Shown here: positions 61,760 to 64,000 of the stretch, piece after piece
How positions within the stretch are numbered: the first letter of the stretch is position 1
Layout: each line of letters begins with the position of its first letter
DNA from: Geomonas sp. Red32
GTDB taxonomy: Bacteria > Desulfobacterota > Desulfuromonadia > Geobacterales > Geobacteraceae
Length of the DNA stretch: 64,000 bases
NCBI RefSeq assembly: GCF_023652955.1
Contig: NZ_JAKLOY010000013.1
Span: forward strand, 1,517-65,516
Direction: 5' to 3'
Notes under the pieces: generated by a model
The model's input: the letters and a program-made list of their open reading frames with translations, nothing else
What the model was told of the DNA's origin: nothing
The model's database searches: none
Translations under genes and position numbers: made by a program

Positions 61760-64000
61760 TCATCGCAATGTTACCACGGTAACGCCGTCTCCGCCTTCGA
61801 ATCGTTCGCCGGTCCGGTAGGAGGCGACCAGCGGGTGGCTGGCGAGATAGCTCCGCACCCCGCGCATCAGCGCCCCGGTTCCCTTGCCGTGCACGATCCG
61901 CAGCTCGCCGATCCGGTCAAGGGCCGCATGGTTCAAAAACGGCTCCAACTGGTCGATCGCTTCTTCGACCCGCATCCCGAGGAGGTTGATGCTGGAGGCC
62001 GGCTCTTCCCGCTCGGCTTCCTTCTGGGCCCGCTTGGCCCGCACCTTGGTCTCTTTTCCCTTCGGCTTCGCCAGGGCAGAGAGCGGGACCTCGATCTCCA
62101 TGCTCCCGGCCCGCACCCGGACCTTGCCGTCGCGGCCATCGATGGAAAGGACCTTGGCGTCGGAGTTGATCGGTTTCACGAAGACGGTCTGCCCCACCTC
62201 GACCTTGTCGACCGGGATCTCCTGGTCCGGACTCATCTCGGCCAGCACCCGCTCCACCTCGGCCTCGGCCTGATCCAGCTTGGCCTTCGCTTCCCGGGCT
62301 TTCTCCTTGCGGGCCTCCTCCATGATCTCCAGCACTTCGCGGCGCGCCTTGCGGATGATCTGCTGGGCCTCCTGGTACCCCTTCTCCTTGGCCCCCTTGA
62401 CCAGCTCGTTGGCCTCGCGCACCCGGCCGGCCAGGTTCTGCTCGTTGCGGACGAGCTTTTCCTCCCGCAGGGCGAGATCGTCCAGCTTCTCTTCGAGCTG
62501 CCGGCTCTTATCCTTGAGGTCGCGTAAAAGGGCGTGGAAGTCGGCCTCCATGGTGCCGATCATGCTCTTGGCGAAATGGACCACGTGGGCGGGGAGCCCG
62601 TAGCGGGCGGCGATGTCGAGCGCGTGGGACTCTCCCGGCTCGCCCAAAGTGAGGCGGTAGAGCGGGGCCAGCTTCAGGCGGTCGAACGCCATCGCCGCGT
62701 TCAGCATCCCTTGCTCGCGCTGCACGAAACCGATGATCTCGGTCAGGTGGGTGGTGGCGATCACCAGCGCCCCCTTGCCGTGCAGCTCCTTCAAAACGGC
62801 GCAGGCGATGGCGGCCCCCTGTCCCGGCTCGGTTCCGGTCCCCAGCTCGTCGAGGAGCACCAGGGTGTCCTTATCGGCGCCGGTAAGAATCGAGGCGATC
62901 TTGGAGATGTGGGCCGAGAAGGTGGAAAGGCTCTCCTCGATAGACTGCTCGTCGCCGATGTCCACCAGGATGCTGGAGACCAGCGGAATGCGGGAGCCCG
63001 GCGCGGCGGGGATCGGCATCCCGGAGAGGGCCATCACGGTCAAAAGCCCCGCGTTCTTGATGGCGATGGTCTTGCCGCCGGTGTTGGGTCCGGTGACCAC
63101 CATGACCCGGTTGTCGTCGCTGAACTCCAGGTCGAGCGGGACGACCTCCTTCCCCATGAGGGTCAGGATCGGGTGACGGGCCGCCTTGAGCGAGATGCCG
63201 TTCCCCTTCGCGAGGATCGGGGGCTCGCACCTGAGCTTGTCGGAGAAGAGGGCGATGCAGTTCAGGACATCCACCATGACCAGGGCCTGGAACTGCTCCA
63301 GCATCAGGTCGGCGTCCTCGCGGATCCAGTCGCAGAGCTGGCGGATGATCCTGATCTCTTCGGCGCGCTCGTCGGCCACCAGGTTCTCGAGCTCGTTGGC
63401 GAGCCCGATGATCTCCAAAGGCTCCATGAACGCGGTCTCGCCGGAGTTGGAAACGTCGTGCACGACCCCCGGCACCATTCCCTTGGAGTCCATCCGGACC
63501 GGGATCACCCACCGTCCCGACCGCTGCGTGATGAAATCGTCCTGCAGGAAGATCGCGGTGTGGCGCTCGCGGACGATCTCCTCAAGCCGTCTCTTGATGC
63601 GGGCGGTGAGCCCCTTCTTCTGCCCCCTGATGTCGGCCAGAAGGCGCGACGCGGTGTCCAGGATCTCTCCCACCTCGTTCACCGTATGTTCCAGAGGGTT
63701 GAGGATGTCCGGGAAGCCGGTGATCACCCCCGCCTTTTCCTGGAGAAGCGGAATGTCGTTGCGGTAGCCGAGCTGGGTGGAGACCGCCGCCATGACCCTG
63801 AGGGTGGGGATGAAGAGCTGCAGGTCGAGGGGGGAGAAAACGGCGCCGCGCGGGCGCACGCTGCGCAACTGGCGCGTGATGTCCTCGAAGGGGGAGAGCT
63901 TGAGGGAGATCCCGAGGCGGTTGAGCTTCCTGATCTCGTCGACCAGTCCCAGGCGGAGTTCGGTCTTTTCCGGGGAGCTGAGAGGGGCGATGGCGAGTGC
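61760..64000 (-). CDS. mutS2: Endonuclease MutS2, N-terminal part beyond window
   Basis: The open frame runs past the end of the window, so about 747 C-terminal residues of a protein of about 790 are present. ATPase: VVTGPNTGGKTIAIKN (Walker A), LVLLDELGTGTEPGQGAA (Walker B), ATTHLTEI. A long coiled coil (about 480-600 of the visible part) precedes the C-terminal Smr nuclease domain (GMRVEEAIDQLEPFL, ELRIVHGKGTGALMRGVRSYL). Acts in anti-recombination or rescue of collided ribosomes, according to studies in other bacteria. TTG 63868 is not a start, since family sequence continues upstream (SPEKTELRLGLVDEIRKLN). Confidence 0.95.
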   Translation of the reverse strand, partial: ALAIAPLSSPEKTELRLGLVDEIRKLNRLGISLKLSPFEDITRQLRSVRPRGAVFSPLDLQLFIPTLRVMAAVSTQLGYRNDIPLLQEKAGVITGFPDILNPLEHTVNEVGEILDTASRLLADIRGQKKGLTARIKRRLEEIVRERHTAIFLQDDFITQRSGRWVIPVRMDSKGMVPGVVHDVSNSGETAFMEPLEIIGLANELENLVADERAEEIRIIRQLCDWIREDADLMLEQFQALVMVDVLNCIALFSDKLRCEPPILAKGNGISLKAARHPILTLMGKEVVPLDLEFSDDNRVMVVTGPNTGGKTIAIKNAGLLTVMALSGMPIPAAPGSRIPLVSSILVDIGDEQSIEESLSTFSAHISKIASILTGADKDTLVLLDELGTGTEPGQGAAIACAVLKELHGKGALVIATTHLTEIIGFVQREQGMLNAAMAFDRLKLAPLYRLTLGEPGESHALDIAARYGLPAHVVHFAKSMIGTMEADFHALLRDLKDKSRQLEEKLDDLALREEKLVRNEQNLAGRVREANELVKGAKEKGYQEAQQIIRKARREVLEIMEEARKEKAREAKAKLDQAEAEVERVLAEMSPDQEIPVDKVEVGQTVFVKPINSDAKVLSIDGRDGKVRVRAGSMEIEVPLSALAKPKGKETKVRAKRAQKEAEREEPASSINLLGMRVEEAIDQLEPFLNHAALDRIGELRIVHGKGTGALMRGVRSYLASHPLVASYRTGERFEGGDGVTVVTLR

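Overview
The window comes from a GC-rich chromosome of a Geobacter-like member of the Desulfuromonadota (Geobacter, Citrifermentans or Geomonas type). This is inferred from the combination of gene families: periplasm-facing NiFe hydrogenase, many two-component and c-di-GMP proteins, a CheX protein, SpmA/SpmB in a Gram-negative setting, a pyrophosphate-type phosphofructokinase, and C/G-rich intergenic palindromes. No database search was run, so all family names rest on motifs and on remembered family patterns.

Layout. 1-3.7 kb is the 3' part of an rRNA operon (tRNA-Ile, tRNA-Ala, 23S, 5S, two terminators); the 16S gene lies before the window. 3.8-12 kb holds a small secreted or membrane peptide gene, a PepD-type dipeptidase, two divergent radical SAM genes and a tightly overlapping operon of LD-carboxypeptidase, SpmA, SpmB and a class II glutamine amidotransferase. 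12.2-21.8 kb is the most unusual part: an Hpt protein and a CheX protein, then a three-gene surface operon made of a 1978-residue repeat protein ending in a dockerin-like module, a lipoprotein with two cohesin-like modules, and an outer-membrane barrel. 22-26.4 kb is a Tat-exported uptake hydrogenase (small subunit, large subunit, cytochrome b) with its maturation protease. 26.6-31.5 kb holds a CheR methyltransferase fused to a hybrid histidine kinase, then DUF2141 and DUF2889 proteins.

31.5-36.1 kb, minus strand, holds a tandem CBM21-like glycogen-binding protein, a GH13 enzyme, an acyltransferase-like protein and a zinc phospholipase/P1-nuclease-like secreted protein. 36.2-43.3 kb holds a stand-alone DprA-like protein, an AhpD-like protein without cysteines, a GGDEF-EAL protein, the phosphofructokinase, RtcA and an AAE-family transporter. 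43.3-51.8 kb carries NUDIX, TRIC channel, HflX and FabI, a small-protein operon with a response regulator, YbaK, a sirtuin, a UPF0149 protein and a VOC protein. 52-57.1 kb holds dusB, an NtrB/NtrC pair, an isochorismatase-like hydrolase and a REC-PilZ protein. 57.3-64 kb is a minus-strand run of mutS2 (cut by the window end), a DHFR-TPR fusion, recO, dnaB and a FabMG-like gene.

Two families of C/G-rich palindromic repeats are scattered through the intergenic spaces, several times as inverted pairs. The best candidate for an undescribed system is the CheX-associated dockerin/cohesin-like surface operon at 12.2-21.8 kb. Other points for a second look are an Asp in place of a proximal-cluster Cys in the hydrogenase, a possible AUC start of hflX, a 9-bp tandem duplication inside rtcA, and the CheR-kinase and DHFR-TPR fusions.
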